A stretch of 55,875 nt of DNA. Origin: Bacteroidales bacterium Bact_22. GTDB taxonomy: Bacteria > Bacteroidota > Bacteroidia > Bacteroidales > F082. Location: the NCBI GenBank assembly GCA_001603665.1, contig LUZN01000022.1, positions 1 to 55,875 of the forward strand, read 5' to 3'. The position numbers and the translations under genes are program-made. Shown one piece after another: positions 42,027-50,700 of this stretch (position 1 is its first letter; each line of letters opens with the position of its first letter). A model generated the notes under the pieces. The model saw only the letters and a list, made by a program, of their open reading frames with translations. It was not told the origin of the DNA and ran no database searches.

Positions 42027-44426
42027 GAAAATTTTGATTTTTTTCAAAGTCACAGTGTGCTCCGGATCCCACCACGCATCCCATTCGGCCGGGACGAGAT
42101 ACATTTCCAGCTGCGTTTCATCCGAATTATTGGTAGGAAACATCATCGAAAGTTCCATTTTCTCCCACGTATCGGCTTGATAATCATAGTTTTTGATGTA
42201 TTTTGAAACACAATCCGAAAACTCAGTGCTGTTCATCTTATCGCCCGAGCAACGCATTCCGATATGAATGAAATGATGAATCGGCACCTGCTTGGTGAAT
42301 TTCACGTCGGCCTCAACGACAATTTTCATCACCGAAGGCATGTTTTCAAATTTTTCTTTGAAAAAGAATAATGTATCAGGGGTGTGAACGCTGGGTCTTT
42401 CAGCATTTGTAGCACAAAAAACGGAATCGGGCAGACTTATTTCCTTTACAGTTTTAAAATCTCTAGAAGAAAAAATAGGATTTCTGATGATTTTATTATT
42501 CAGATAAACATAATTATCGACATAAACCAAGGCATCGAAACGCTCTTTATAATATTCAAAATCAACGTTGTCGGCCTCCGAAAGCTTAAGGCTGTCGCCG
42601 ATATGATAAGCTTTCCCGTCTTTAAAATTCAAGAAAACATCATTATCGACAAAAGCCACAGGATGTATCGAATAGGTAAACAGATATCCGATATAATTAG
42701 ATTTCACATCGCTCAGCGTATCGAGTCCATCCGACATCCAGTGCACCGTCTCGGGAGTCCTCACACCAAAATTCTCGCGCAACAGAGCCACCAACGATGG
42801 CGTGATGTCGTCGTGCGACACCAGCGAATTAAACCGTTTCGCACTTTTCAGCAGCGGCGACCAGATAATCAGCGGCACGTTGTAGGCGTCGAGGTACGAA
42901 TCCTTCTTCAATCCCATATTATGGTCGCCAGTAATCACGAAAATGGTGTTGCCATCTGAATGTAACTCATTGTAACTCTTGAAGAAACGTCGCACAGCAT
43001 CGTCGGCATACAGCGTGGCAGCCAGCTTGCCGATATTGCCCTTCTCAGCCTTCCTCACCTTCTTGGGCAAATCCGACATTATCCGCTTCGTCTCGTCGTA
43101 ATAATACTTATTGAGTTTTTTATCTTTCAAAGCTAACTTCTCATGCTGCGTTATCGTGATGAAAAGATCCAGCTCTGGTTTGTTATCATTTTGATTTTCA
43201 AGAACTTGCAACGACTTGTCAAACATCGTCATGTCGTTGTAACCCCAGAAATCGCCATCTTTGTTTCCCGACCTGTCGGCCTGAAATTCCTCGTAAAACG
43301 GCGACAGATAATCGACTCGCTGCGCAACGAGATAGTCGTAAACCTTGTCGAAGGTAAACAGGCCCGAATAGAACGCGTTGGTACGATAACCGTTGGCCTT
43401 CAAAATCGTGAAAAGACTGTTATGATCGGGGATTTCGCCAAACTGGAAGCCTCTTACACCATGCGGTACCGATCCCGTTATCGACGGCACAGCACCGAAA
43501 CTGCGCGGCGTGGTCGACAGACAGTTGGTCCACAGCAGCGACGACCTCGACAACGAATCCAAAAACGGCGTGTAACAAACGCCGTAATCGTTGATGCCAA
43601 ACAAATCGGAGCCCAGCGACTCGACAATGATTATCACCACGTTGACTTTCTCGTCTGATTTCTCGAAATATGGCCCAAGGACGTTTTCTGTATTGTCTTT
43701 ACGCTCTATAACAAACTCATTATCAACACTTTCACGATTCGGAAACATCCGACGGTAAATCTCCAGATACTCGTCGTGTGACTTCACACTGCTCATGAAC
43801 TCGGCATTTTGAACCGTATTATTGGCATCGGCCGACTTGATTTTCAAAATATCGTCAACGCAATACCATATCTTATTCGCCACATACTCATCCTGATGTG
43901 GTTTCGCCAGCAGAACCACCGGAATCGACACCAACATCAAGCCGATCGTGACGTACGACAGCATCCTGCTCGACAGCTTCTTCGAATACCAGTCCATAAA
44001 TGCGATATAAGCCGCAAAAACCACGAAAATAAGCGATATCAGAGCCGGACTGAGGAAACTTCTTACCGTGAACCAAGTCTCCCACAATGGCCTGTAAACC
44101 ATCTCCTGGCCCATCATCAATCCTGTTGAATGATGATAGATGACAAAGCCCATCTCAGTGAACGCCAGAATGGCAAACAGCAGCAGCGCCAAAGCCTTCG
44201 CCAATTGTTTTGAAAGGAAGAAAAATGCCGCAAATACTATAAAAACGACGAAAACCTGACAGCCGCAAGCCACCAGATTTGCCCATAGAAAACCACTATA
44301 TGATTCTATCTTGATATCGCCCGACCATGCCATTATCAGCTCCACAGCCCTCTCGACGAAAATCGTCGCCAGAAACAGCAACGACATCCTCGAAAATTTC
44401 CTCAGCATGGTGGTTATATTATTCAT
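42015..44426 (-). CDS. LTA synthase/phosphoglycerol transferase family protein (Ser at nucleophile position)
   Basis: 803 residues with the same plan as the protein at 28398-30806: five N-terminal helices, then a sulfatase/alkaline-phosphatase fold with VNVVIIIVESLGSD (Glu269), TPRSFGAVPS and FVITGDHNMG, and a C-terminal beta-rich extension of about 110 residues (from DTLFFFKEKFE). The position of the Thr nucleophile is Ser309 (AGT codon at 43500-43502). A Ser could still act as nucleophile, but the substitution may alter substrate or rate. It starts 11 bases after the RNA methyltransferase gene, so it probably lies at the end of the greA operon. Confidence 0.9.
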   Translation of the reverse strand: MNNITTMLRKFSRMSLLFLATIFVERAVELIMAWSGDIKIESYSGFLWANLVACGCQVFVVFIVFAAFFFLSKQLAKALALLLFAILAFTEMGFVIYHHSTGLMMGQEMVYRPLWETWFTVRSFLSPALISLIFVVFAAYIAFMDWYSKKLSSRMLSYVTIGLMLVSIPVVLLAKPHQDEYVANKIWYCVDDILKIKSADANNTVQNAEFMSSVKSHDEYLEIYRRMFPNRESVDNEFVIERKDNTENVLGPYFEKSDEKVNVVIIIVESLGSDLFGINDYGVCYTPFLDSLSRSSLLWTNCLSTTPRSFGAVPSITGSVPHGVRGFQFGEIPDHNSLFTILKANGYRTNAFYSGLFTFDKVYDYLVAQRVDYLSPFYEEFQADRSGNKDGDFWGYNDMTMFDKSLQVLENQNDNKPELDLFITITQHEKLALKDKKLNKYYYDETKRIMSDLPKKVRKAEKGNIGKLAATLYADDAVRRFFKSYNELHSDGNTIFVITGDHNMGLKKDSYLDAYNVPLIIWSPLLKSAKRFNSLVSHDDITPSLVALLRENFGVRTPETVHWMSDGLDTLSDVKSNYIGYLFTYSIHPVAFVDNDVFLNFKDGKAYHIGDSLKLSEADNVDFEYYKERFDALVYVDNYVYLNNKIIRNPIFSSRDFKTVKEISLPDSVFCATNAERPSVHTPDTLFFFKEKFENMPSVMKIVVEADVKFTKQVPIHHFIHIGMRCSGDKMNSTEFSDCVSKYIKNYDYQADTWEKMELSMMFPTNNSDETQLEMYLVPAEWDAWWDPEHTVTLKKIKIFLFL

Positions 44427-44437
44427 TTTTCAATGAT

Positions 44438-45628
44438 TTACGACGGACGCGGTCCATCGCTACCTTCATATTCTTTTATTTTTTTGTCCTTATAAGAACC
44501 CTCAAAAACTTCGAATTTCTCGAATTTGCACTCCAGCGGACCGTTATACACGTCGATTTTCTTCGAAGGCTTCAATCCGATGAGTTTTAAGGCGTCTTTG
44601 TTGGAGCTGATGATCCAAGCCTCATAGCCCTTGAAGTTCTTCTTCAGCGCGTCGCCGATGCCCTTGTAGAGCTTTACGATGTCTCTCTCCTCCAGACGTT
44701 CTCCGTAAGGCGGGTTGATGATCATGAGGCCGGCGCCGGGTGGCGGCACCATCTCAAACATATCCTGCTTCGTCAGCTTGATGTCGTGATGCAGATGCGC
44801 GTTCTCGATGTTGGCCTTTGCTATCTCCACAGCCTTGGCCGAGCGGTCAGATGCGACGATCTCATAGTCAAACTCTTCCATCTCGGCGCCGGCCTCGAGG
44901 ACGACGTTCTGCCACAGCTCCTTGTCGAAGTCGTGCCACGTCATGAAACCCCATTTCTTTCTGAAGAACCCTGCCGGGATGCCGAGAGCCTGCATCGCCG
45001 CCTCAATCGGGATAGTTCCCGAGCCGCACATGCAGTCGACGAAGTTACAGTCGTACTTCCAGCCCGTGAGCTTGATCAGGCCGGCGGCTAGCACCTCGTT
45101 CATCGGAGCCTTGTCGACCGACTTCCTGTAACCTCTTTTATGTAACGACTCGCCCGAGCTGTCGAACGACACCGTCACCTTCTCGTTTTCGATGTGCACG
45201 TTGATTCTCAAGTCGGGATTCTCGACGTCGACCGACGGCCTTGCGCCAAAATGCTCGCGGAACTCGTCGGCGACGGCGTCTTTAACCTTCAGCGCCGCAT
45301 ATTGTGAATGGGTGAAGTAGTTGCCACTCGTCACCGCGTCGATGGCGAAAGTCTCGTTGATATTGAAAATCTCGTGCCATTTTATCTTGAAAATGTTGTT
45401 GTAGAGTGCCAGCTCGTTGCGCGCCACGAAGCTCGTGATAGGCTTCAGGATGCGCAAGGCCGTGCGACAGCAGTAGTTGGCCCTGTACATCATCGCCTTG
45501 TCGCCTTCAAAACTTACGGCACGGTACAGCGGCTCAACATTCTGCGCACCAATGGATGTCAGTTCCTCGGCGAGCACTCCCTCGAGCCCCGCCATAGTCT
45601 TGGCAACCATTTTAAAAGTGTCTTCCAT
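44438..45628 (-). CDS. THUMP-domain class I RNA methyltransferase (RlmL N-terminal-like)
   Basis: 396 residues. An N-terminal THUMP-type RNA-binding region (MVAKTMAGLEGVLAEELTSI onward) is followed by a Rossmann SAM-binding domain with VDCMCGSGTIPIEAA (motif I) and the N6/N2-methyltransferase motif IINPPYGERL. It matches the single-domain RlmL/YcbY-type 23S rRNA guanine-N2 methyltransferases. Stop and start codons of neighbours are within 2 to 11 bases (HIT gene upstream, LTA-synthase-like gene downstream). The final residues KIKEYEGSDGPRPS form a short acidic tail. Confidence 0.92.
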   Translation of the reverse strand: MEDTFKMVAKTMAGLEGVLAEELTSIGAQNVEPLYRAVSFEGDKAMMYRANYCCRTALRILKPITSFVARNELALYNNIFKIKWHEIFNINETFAIDAVTSGNYFTHSQYAALKVKDAVADEFREHFGARPSVDVENPDLRINVHIENEKVTVSFDSSGESLHKRGYRKSVDKAPMNEVLAAGLIKLTGWKYDCNFVDCMCGSGTIPIEAAMQALGIPAGFFRKKWGFMTWHDFDKELWQNVVLEAGAEMEEFDYEIVASDRSAKAVEIAKANIENAHLHHDIKLTKQDMFEMVPPPGAGLMIINPPYGERLEERDIVKLYKGIGDALKKNFKGYEAWIISSNKDALKLIGLKPSKKIDVYNGPLECKFEKFEVFEGSYKDKKIKEYEGSDGPRPS

Positions 45629-45630
45629 CT

Positions 45631-46023
45631 CTACAGATTCTCAACGATTTTCTTCTGCCATTCCTTGAACTGCTCCTCTGTCGGGTGCATCTTCTCGCGA
45701 CGGAAGTCGAGGTCGCCCTCTTTCTGCATAGGCACGAGGTGGATGTGGGCGTGAGGCACTTCGAGGCCTATCACCGCCACTCCGACTTTCTTGCATGGGA
45801 TGGCTTTCTTTATCGCCACAGCGATCTTCTTGGCAAAAACAATCATCTCAGCCAGGTCGGCATCCGAAATGTCGAAGATGTAGTCTTCTTCCTTCTTAGG
45901 GATGACCAAAGTGTGACCCGGGACGAGCGGACTGATGTCGAAGAACGCGAAAAACTTGTCGTTTTCAGCGATTTTGTAGCATGGAATCTCACCTGCCACT
46001 ATTCTTGAAAAGATAGATGCCAT
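45631..46023 (-). CDS. HIT family nucleotide-binding protein
   Basis: 130 residues, Hint-type. It opens with SIFSRIVAGEIPCYKIAEND and carries the histidine triad HAHIHLVPM near residue 91, where the central His is the nucleophile in nucleoside phosphoramidate or dinucleotide hydrolysis. LVIPKKE precedes it as usual. It starts one base after the greA stop, so the two are co-transcribed; the pairing is common in Bacteroidota. Confidence 0.93.
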   Translation of the reverse strand: MASIFSRIVAGEIPCYKIAENDKFFAFFDISPLVPGHTLVIPKKEEDYIFDISDADLAEMIVFAKKIAVAIKKAIPCKKVGVAVIGLEVPHAHIHLVPMQKEGDLDFRREKMHPTEEQFKEWQKKIVENL

Positions 46024-46024
46024 T

Positions 46025-46501
46025 TTATTCTCTTGTTATTTCAACGATATCAAACAAAAGTTTTCCTGCTGGGACCTGAATCTCGACTTGCTCACCCACT
46101 GCCTTGCCGAGCAATCCCTTGGCGATAGGCGATGTGATGGAGATCTTTCCTGCCTTCAGGTTAGCTTCCTTCTCAGGGACGATGGTATATGTCATCATCT
46201 GTTTTGTCTTCACGTTTCTGATCTTCACAGTCGAGAGAATCAAAACCTTCGAGGTGTCCATCTTCGATTCGTCGATGATACGCGCGTTGGCAATGGTGAG
46301 CTGAAGCTTCACTATCTTCATCTCGAGAAGCTGCTGAGCCTCTTTTGCCGCGTCGTATTCGGCGTTTTCCGACAAATCACCCTTATCGCGAGCCTCTGCT
46401 ATTGCCGCCGCGATTTTCGGACGCTCGTTGACACACAGGTTCTCCAATTCGTCCTTCAGTTTCTGTAGTCCAGCTTGTGTAAAGTATTCTACGTCTGCCA
46501 T
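46025..46501 (-). CDS. greA: transcription elongation factor GreA
   Basis: 158 residues. The N-terminal coiled coil has the acidic tip region RDKGDLSENAEYDAAKEAQ, whose Asp/Glu residues coordinate Mg2+ in the RNA polymerase active site; the C-terminal FKBP-like domain includes SPIAKGLLGKAVGEQVEI. It stimulates cleavage of backtracked RNA. First gene of greA-HIT-methyltransferase(-LTA synthase-like). A terminator-like hairpin lies between its likely promoter (46576-46604) and its start codon. Confidence 0.96.
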   Translation of the reverse strand: MADVEYFTQAGLQKLKDELENLCVNERPKIAAAIAEARDKGDLSENAEYDAAKEAQQLLEMKIVKLQLTIANARIIDESKMDTSKVLILSTVKIRNVKTKQMMTYTIVPEKEANLKAGKISITSPIAKGLLGKAVGEQVEIQVPAGKLLFDIVEITRE

Positions 46502-46521
46502 AACTGTAATTTTTAAATTGT

Positions 46522-46561
46522 AAAAAAAGAGACCCTTACGTTAAATAAGGGCTCTTTTTTT
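46522..46561 (-). terminator. terminator-like hairpin in the greA leader
   Basis: CCCTTA/TAAGGG plus GAG/CTC with one bulged A, extended by seven A-T pairs, around the 7-base loop CGTTAAA; a run of T follows on the minus strand. It can end the PorV/PorQ-family transcript, but it lies downstream of the greA promoter candidate, so it may also attenuate greA. Confidence 0.8.
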
Positions 46562-46575
46562 CGTAAAATTGTATG

Positions 46576-46604
46576 CAAAGATACAACTTTTTTTTGAGAT
46601 ACAA
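46576..46604 (-). promoter_or_regulatory. greA promoter
   Basis: Minus strand: -33 TTG at 46604-46602, 18-base spacer, -7 TATCTTTG at 46583-46576. The start of transcription would be near 46570, upstream of the hairpin at 46522-46561. Confidence 0.6.
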
Positions 46605-46613
46605 GAATTTTTT

Positions 46614-47681
46614 TTAGAATATTATTCTTGCGCCTACAGAATGTGTACCTTTCCAGTGTTTTGTGTTGCGGTATGCGTAATCGAGACAAACCTTCACACC
46701 CTTCTCCTTGCTGAGAGGAGCTTGGACTGAAGCACCGAGTGACAAACCTTTGTAAACGTTTGTGCAGTCGGCGTCTTCGATATTCTTCAGCAAACCGGCC
46801 TCGTAGGTGTAACCTCCACGGAGCATGAGGATGTCACGGAATGAACCCTCAACACCGAAGATGAACTGGTCCTTCGAGAATGCGTTTGAGTTGAAGTTGG
46901 CTGCCAATGTCAAACGGCTGGCGTTATCGAAGTTGAAATCGTACGCTGCAGCAATGTTCAACTGGGTAGGAAGCTCGAACTCATCAGCACGGTTCACCAC
47001 TGTGAGACTTGACTGCATCCATGAAAGATTCACTTGCATTGCAAGACCGTCGCCATGGTATTTGATGGTAGGTCCGATGTTCTTCAAGGCGATACCGAAG
47101 TGGATGTTATCGGTAATACCTGTCACATACTGGATACCAGCGTCGATGGCAACGCCTGTACCTGTCATATCAGCAATAGACTCACTGATGATCTTCAACA
47201 CAAATCCGCCGTGGATACTGTTTGAGAACGACTTTGCAACAGCAATGTTGATGTTCATCAAACTCGGTTTGTATGTACCGATACCACCGTCCGGGTGTTC
47301 TGTATCTGTTCTGTCAATCTCGCCAAAACTCATCGACATAACTGATAAACCAGCGACCACTGATTCTGAAACACGTGCCAGCATACCGAATGATACTACT
47401 GTTGTTCCCGAACCGGCGAGCCAGTTGGTGTATGAGAAGTTAAGATCCATGGTGTTTACAAACGAGATACCTGCCACGTTACTCCACATAGCGTCAACAC
47501 CCTTGATGCAAGCCATACCGGCGTTGCCCCAACCTGATGATGCCGCCCATGGGTTAACCAAAAGCTCATTTGCACCTGCTTGACCTGCTCTATCCTTATT
47601 ACCTGCGAATGCTTGTGTGCTCGTAAATCCAATGATGATTGTCAAGCTTGCTATTACGATAGTTCTAAATAACTTTTTCAT
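46614..47681 (-). CDS. PorV/PorQ family outer-membrane beta-barrel protein
   Basis: 355 residues with a Sec signal (to about ...STQAFAG). The mature protein begins GANELLVNPWAASSGWGNAG, the PorV/PorQ-family start, followed by a series of amphipathic strands and the terminal strand HSVGARIIF ending in Phe. PorV/LptO shuttles T9SS cargo from the translocon to the attachment complex; PorQ-like paralogues exist, so the exact role is open. Third gene of a unit with a TonB-dependent receptor and a giant exported protein, 33 bases after the latter's stop. Codon use points to high expression. Confidence 0.85.
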   Translation of the reverse strand: MKKLFRTIVIASLTIIIGFTSTQAFAGNKDRAGQAGANELLVNPWAASSGWGNAGMACIKGVDAMWSNVAGISFVNTMDLNFSYTNWLAGSGTTVVSFGMLARVSESVVAGLSVMSMSFGEIDRTDTEHPDGGIGTYKPSLMNINIAVAKSFSNSIHGGFVLKIISESIADMTGTGVAIDAGIQYVTGITDNIHFGIALKNIGPTIKYHGDGLAMQVNLSWMQSSLTVVNRADEFELPTQLNIAAAYDFNFDNASRLTLAANFNSNAFSKDQFIFGVEGSFRDILMLRGGYTYEAGLLKNIEDADCTNVYKGLSLGASVQAPLSKEKGVKVCLDYAYRNTKHWKGTHSVGARIIF

Positions 47682-47714
47682 GATCGTGTACTTTTAATTT
47701 GTTCGCAAATAATT

Positions 47715-50700
47715 TTAGAATGTATTTAAGTCAACTTGACGCATTGCGCAATAGAACTTAACAGTGTGTTCACCTCCGTTTACATTATCTTTCACATGGA
47801 TGATGTAGATACCGCTCGCGATAGGTGTGTTAGCATGGTTGGTCAAATCCCAATCTATTGATGTCACCGACGAGTCGTCCTTCTTGAACTGACGAATCTT
47901 GTTACCATTTACTGTGTAGATGGTCACCACGCACTTGTCAGGAAGGTTGGCGATCTTCACCTTGTGGGTAAGAGCATTCAACTCGTAGTTGTCGTATGCA
48001 TAGTATGGGTTTGGAATAACTTTGATGAGGTCGAGATCCGATTCGCCCTTATCAGCGTTGTTGAGGGTCGGGCCATATCCCTTAGTTGTGAAGGTGTAGT
48101 ATGGCAAGTAACCCTTGTGGTTGACAGTGTCGTAAAGGTCATCTGTAACGACTTCAAGCGGAATATGGGCATAACCTTCTTTGTAAGGTTTTGCAATACG
48201 GATTGAAATCTTAACAGGGTTGTTCTTCGGCAACCATTCTTTGCCTGCGACAGCCATTGGCATACCGACCCATCCTGGAAGTGCCCAGTAGGTGACTCTA
48301 AACACCTTCTGCAACGCCTCTCTTGTGATGTTGTCGATGTAATGCAGACCATCGTGCAAGAACTTACCACCGTCGTAAGCAGGGACTTTGAAATCCAATG
48401 AGTAACCGCTTGATGCCAAGCTTGTGCCAGTGTGCATCTGGAAGATATACACATAATGCTTACCACCGAACAACGGGGTTCCGCTCAACTGGTCGAAGAT
48501 AACCTCATCGCCGAACAATGAGCCGCCTTCTGCCGATGCTTCTGAGAGCGCTGGTGGGTTGAACATCATGTCACGTCCGTTGAGGCCCGGATAGAACGAG
48601 TCTTCACCGAAACCAAGGTTCAAACGAACACCTGTCTCAATCTCATAAGCGTAGCCTGGGAACCAACCCATACCGAAAGCGCTGATGTAGTTGGCTGCCT
48701 CCGGATCATCGCTTGGATCCATTGTCAAAGCTGTAGCATAGTCAGCAGCTGCTGGATTACCGTTCTTGTCAACTGACGGAGCTCTACGCAAAGCGAATGG
48801 TTTTGCACCGTTTTGCGACAGGTTCTGGTTCTGACACATCTCAAACACCGGGCAACGTGTCCACTTCGACTGATCTGCCGTGAGAACGATATCGATTGAA
48901 CCGATTCTCTGGAAGATTGAGTCTGAACGGCTGTTACCATCGAAGAGAGGTGCAGGGTTTGCAGCACCGCCATTGAGGCATGTCAACATGTATGGAGCCC
49001 ATGAACCTTCAGCAATGCTTTCGTAATTGGCATCTGGGTCGTATGGCTTCGAAGTACCTGATGATGATGAGCTCATGCTAAAGTCGTTGTTAGCACCATT
49101 ATCCTGGTCGACATACGTACCAGAACGGATCCAGTTCAACGGATTCGAAGGAATAGCATCACTGTCTCTGATACCTGCGAGCCAACGGTTCGAACTGTCG
49201 GCGTAAGTCACAGATGTTGTGATAAGACCATTCTTCGGAGCAAGAACTTTGTAAGTTGATTTATCATTTGTCGTACCGATGCTGTACGGACCAATCTCCC
49301 ATGGCTGTAAGATGTTGACAGAAATACCTCTGTCGATGAATATCTTCTCGTTTGCAAGCTGGGTGGTTGTGTCTGACTCGAACTCTTCGCCAGTTGTAAG
49401 GTCTTTCAAAGTCCACTTGAAGGCCTTCTTCGTGGCGTGGTCGCCTGTGATAGCAGCATCACCAGTAAGATGTTCAACAGTGATATCCTGGAAGTCATGA
49501 TACCAGATAGCATAATCGGTAGGTTTGACATTCAACGGGTCGACAATCTTCACATTGACAGGACCATAGCCTCTCTTGTATGTCGGGTGATAGATAATCG
49601 GGTAGGTAGGATCACCAAACTGGTTGTCGGCGCTTGCAATTGGGCGTGACAACAGTTCTTGGACGTCGGCATCCGACATCTCAACATGGTTGCCACCGTT
49701 ACCGTAACCAGTCCAACGTGTGATGACCGGCTGGTCGCCATATGATGAGTTGATGATGGTACCATTCACAATCTTATGTGGAATAGCTGAATACAACTTG
49801 ATGTTCTTACGACCTGCGAGGTAAGGCAGTTTCTGGCCTTCGCCTTGGGTCTGATCAGGAATGTACTCCGAATAATTATTATAGGAGTAAGCTATTGCCA
49901 TAAAGTAGTAGGTGTGGTGGTTGACCAGAGTTGGGTCATTGTTCATAGTGAACTGGTCTTGTGTCACCACGAATGAGTGTGAAATACCGTTATCACCGCC
50001 TTCAACCATGATGGTAGGAACACTGTATCCGATATGGTCGTTGTAGATGAAGTTGACGATTCTTGAAACGCTGTTCTTAACGTCGCACTGGAAGATCAGA
50101 CGAGCTTTCGACTCATCGGTGAGCTGGTCGACACTGACCTCAGCATCGGCGAGCTGATAGATCTGATAACCTTCGAAACGGAAATATCTGTCGTAAGGAT
50201 TTCCGAGTGAATCGTGTTCTGGGATGTTAGGATCGATTTCAGCATAATCCTCATGTGCGTTGTTCGATGTCTCTGAGTTCGACAGATAGATGATGAGTTT
50301 CTTGTCGAGTTCGCGGATTGTCAAATCCGGAGCTGTAGGACCATCAAGAACTTTGAAGCAGTTATCGAACATCGACTGGCACTTATCGTCGACCTTACGG
50401 AGAAGTTCGACTGATGACCATGGCTTACCTGTGGTAGCACGTGCCCACGGCACACCGAATGTGATGTAGTTAACAGCACCTGATCTCAAGGTGAAAGGAC
50501 CAGCTGACTGCATGAAACGACGGTCGTTAACAGGGTTAGGCTGACCGTTGTTACCTGTTTCCTCACTCCAGTAGAAGCCGTTCTGGTTGAAGCCGCCACC
50601 AGGAGTCTGACCACCTGTACCCCAGTTACATGGGTCGGAGTCGTATGGGAACATGAAGTCGCAAGCAGGACCTACTGTACCGGCAGCGCCTGGAACAGCT

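Noticed and set aside
28398-44426. Lipoteichoic acid synthesis proper
   Set aside because: The organism is Gram-negative by its envelope genes; family members in Bacteroidota act on other acceptors, so the LTA name describes only the fold.
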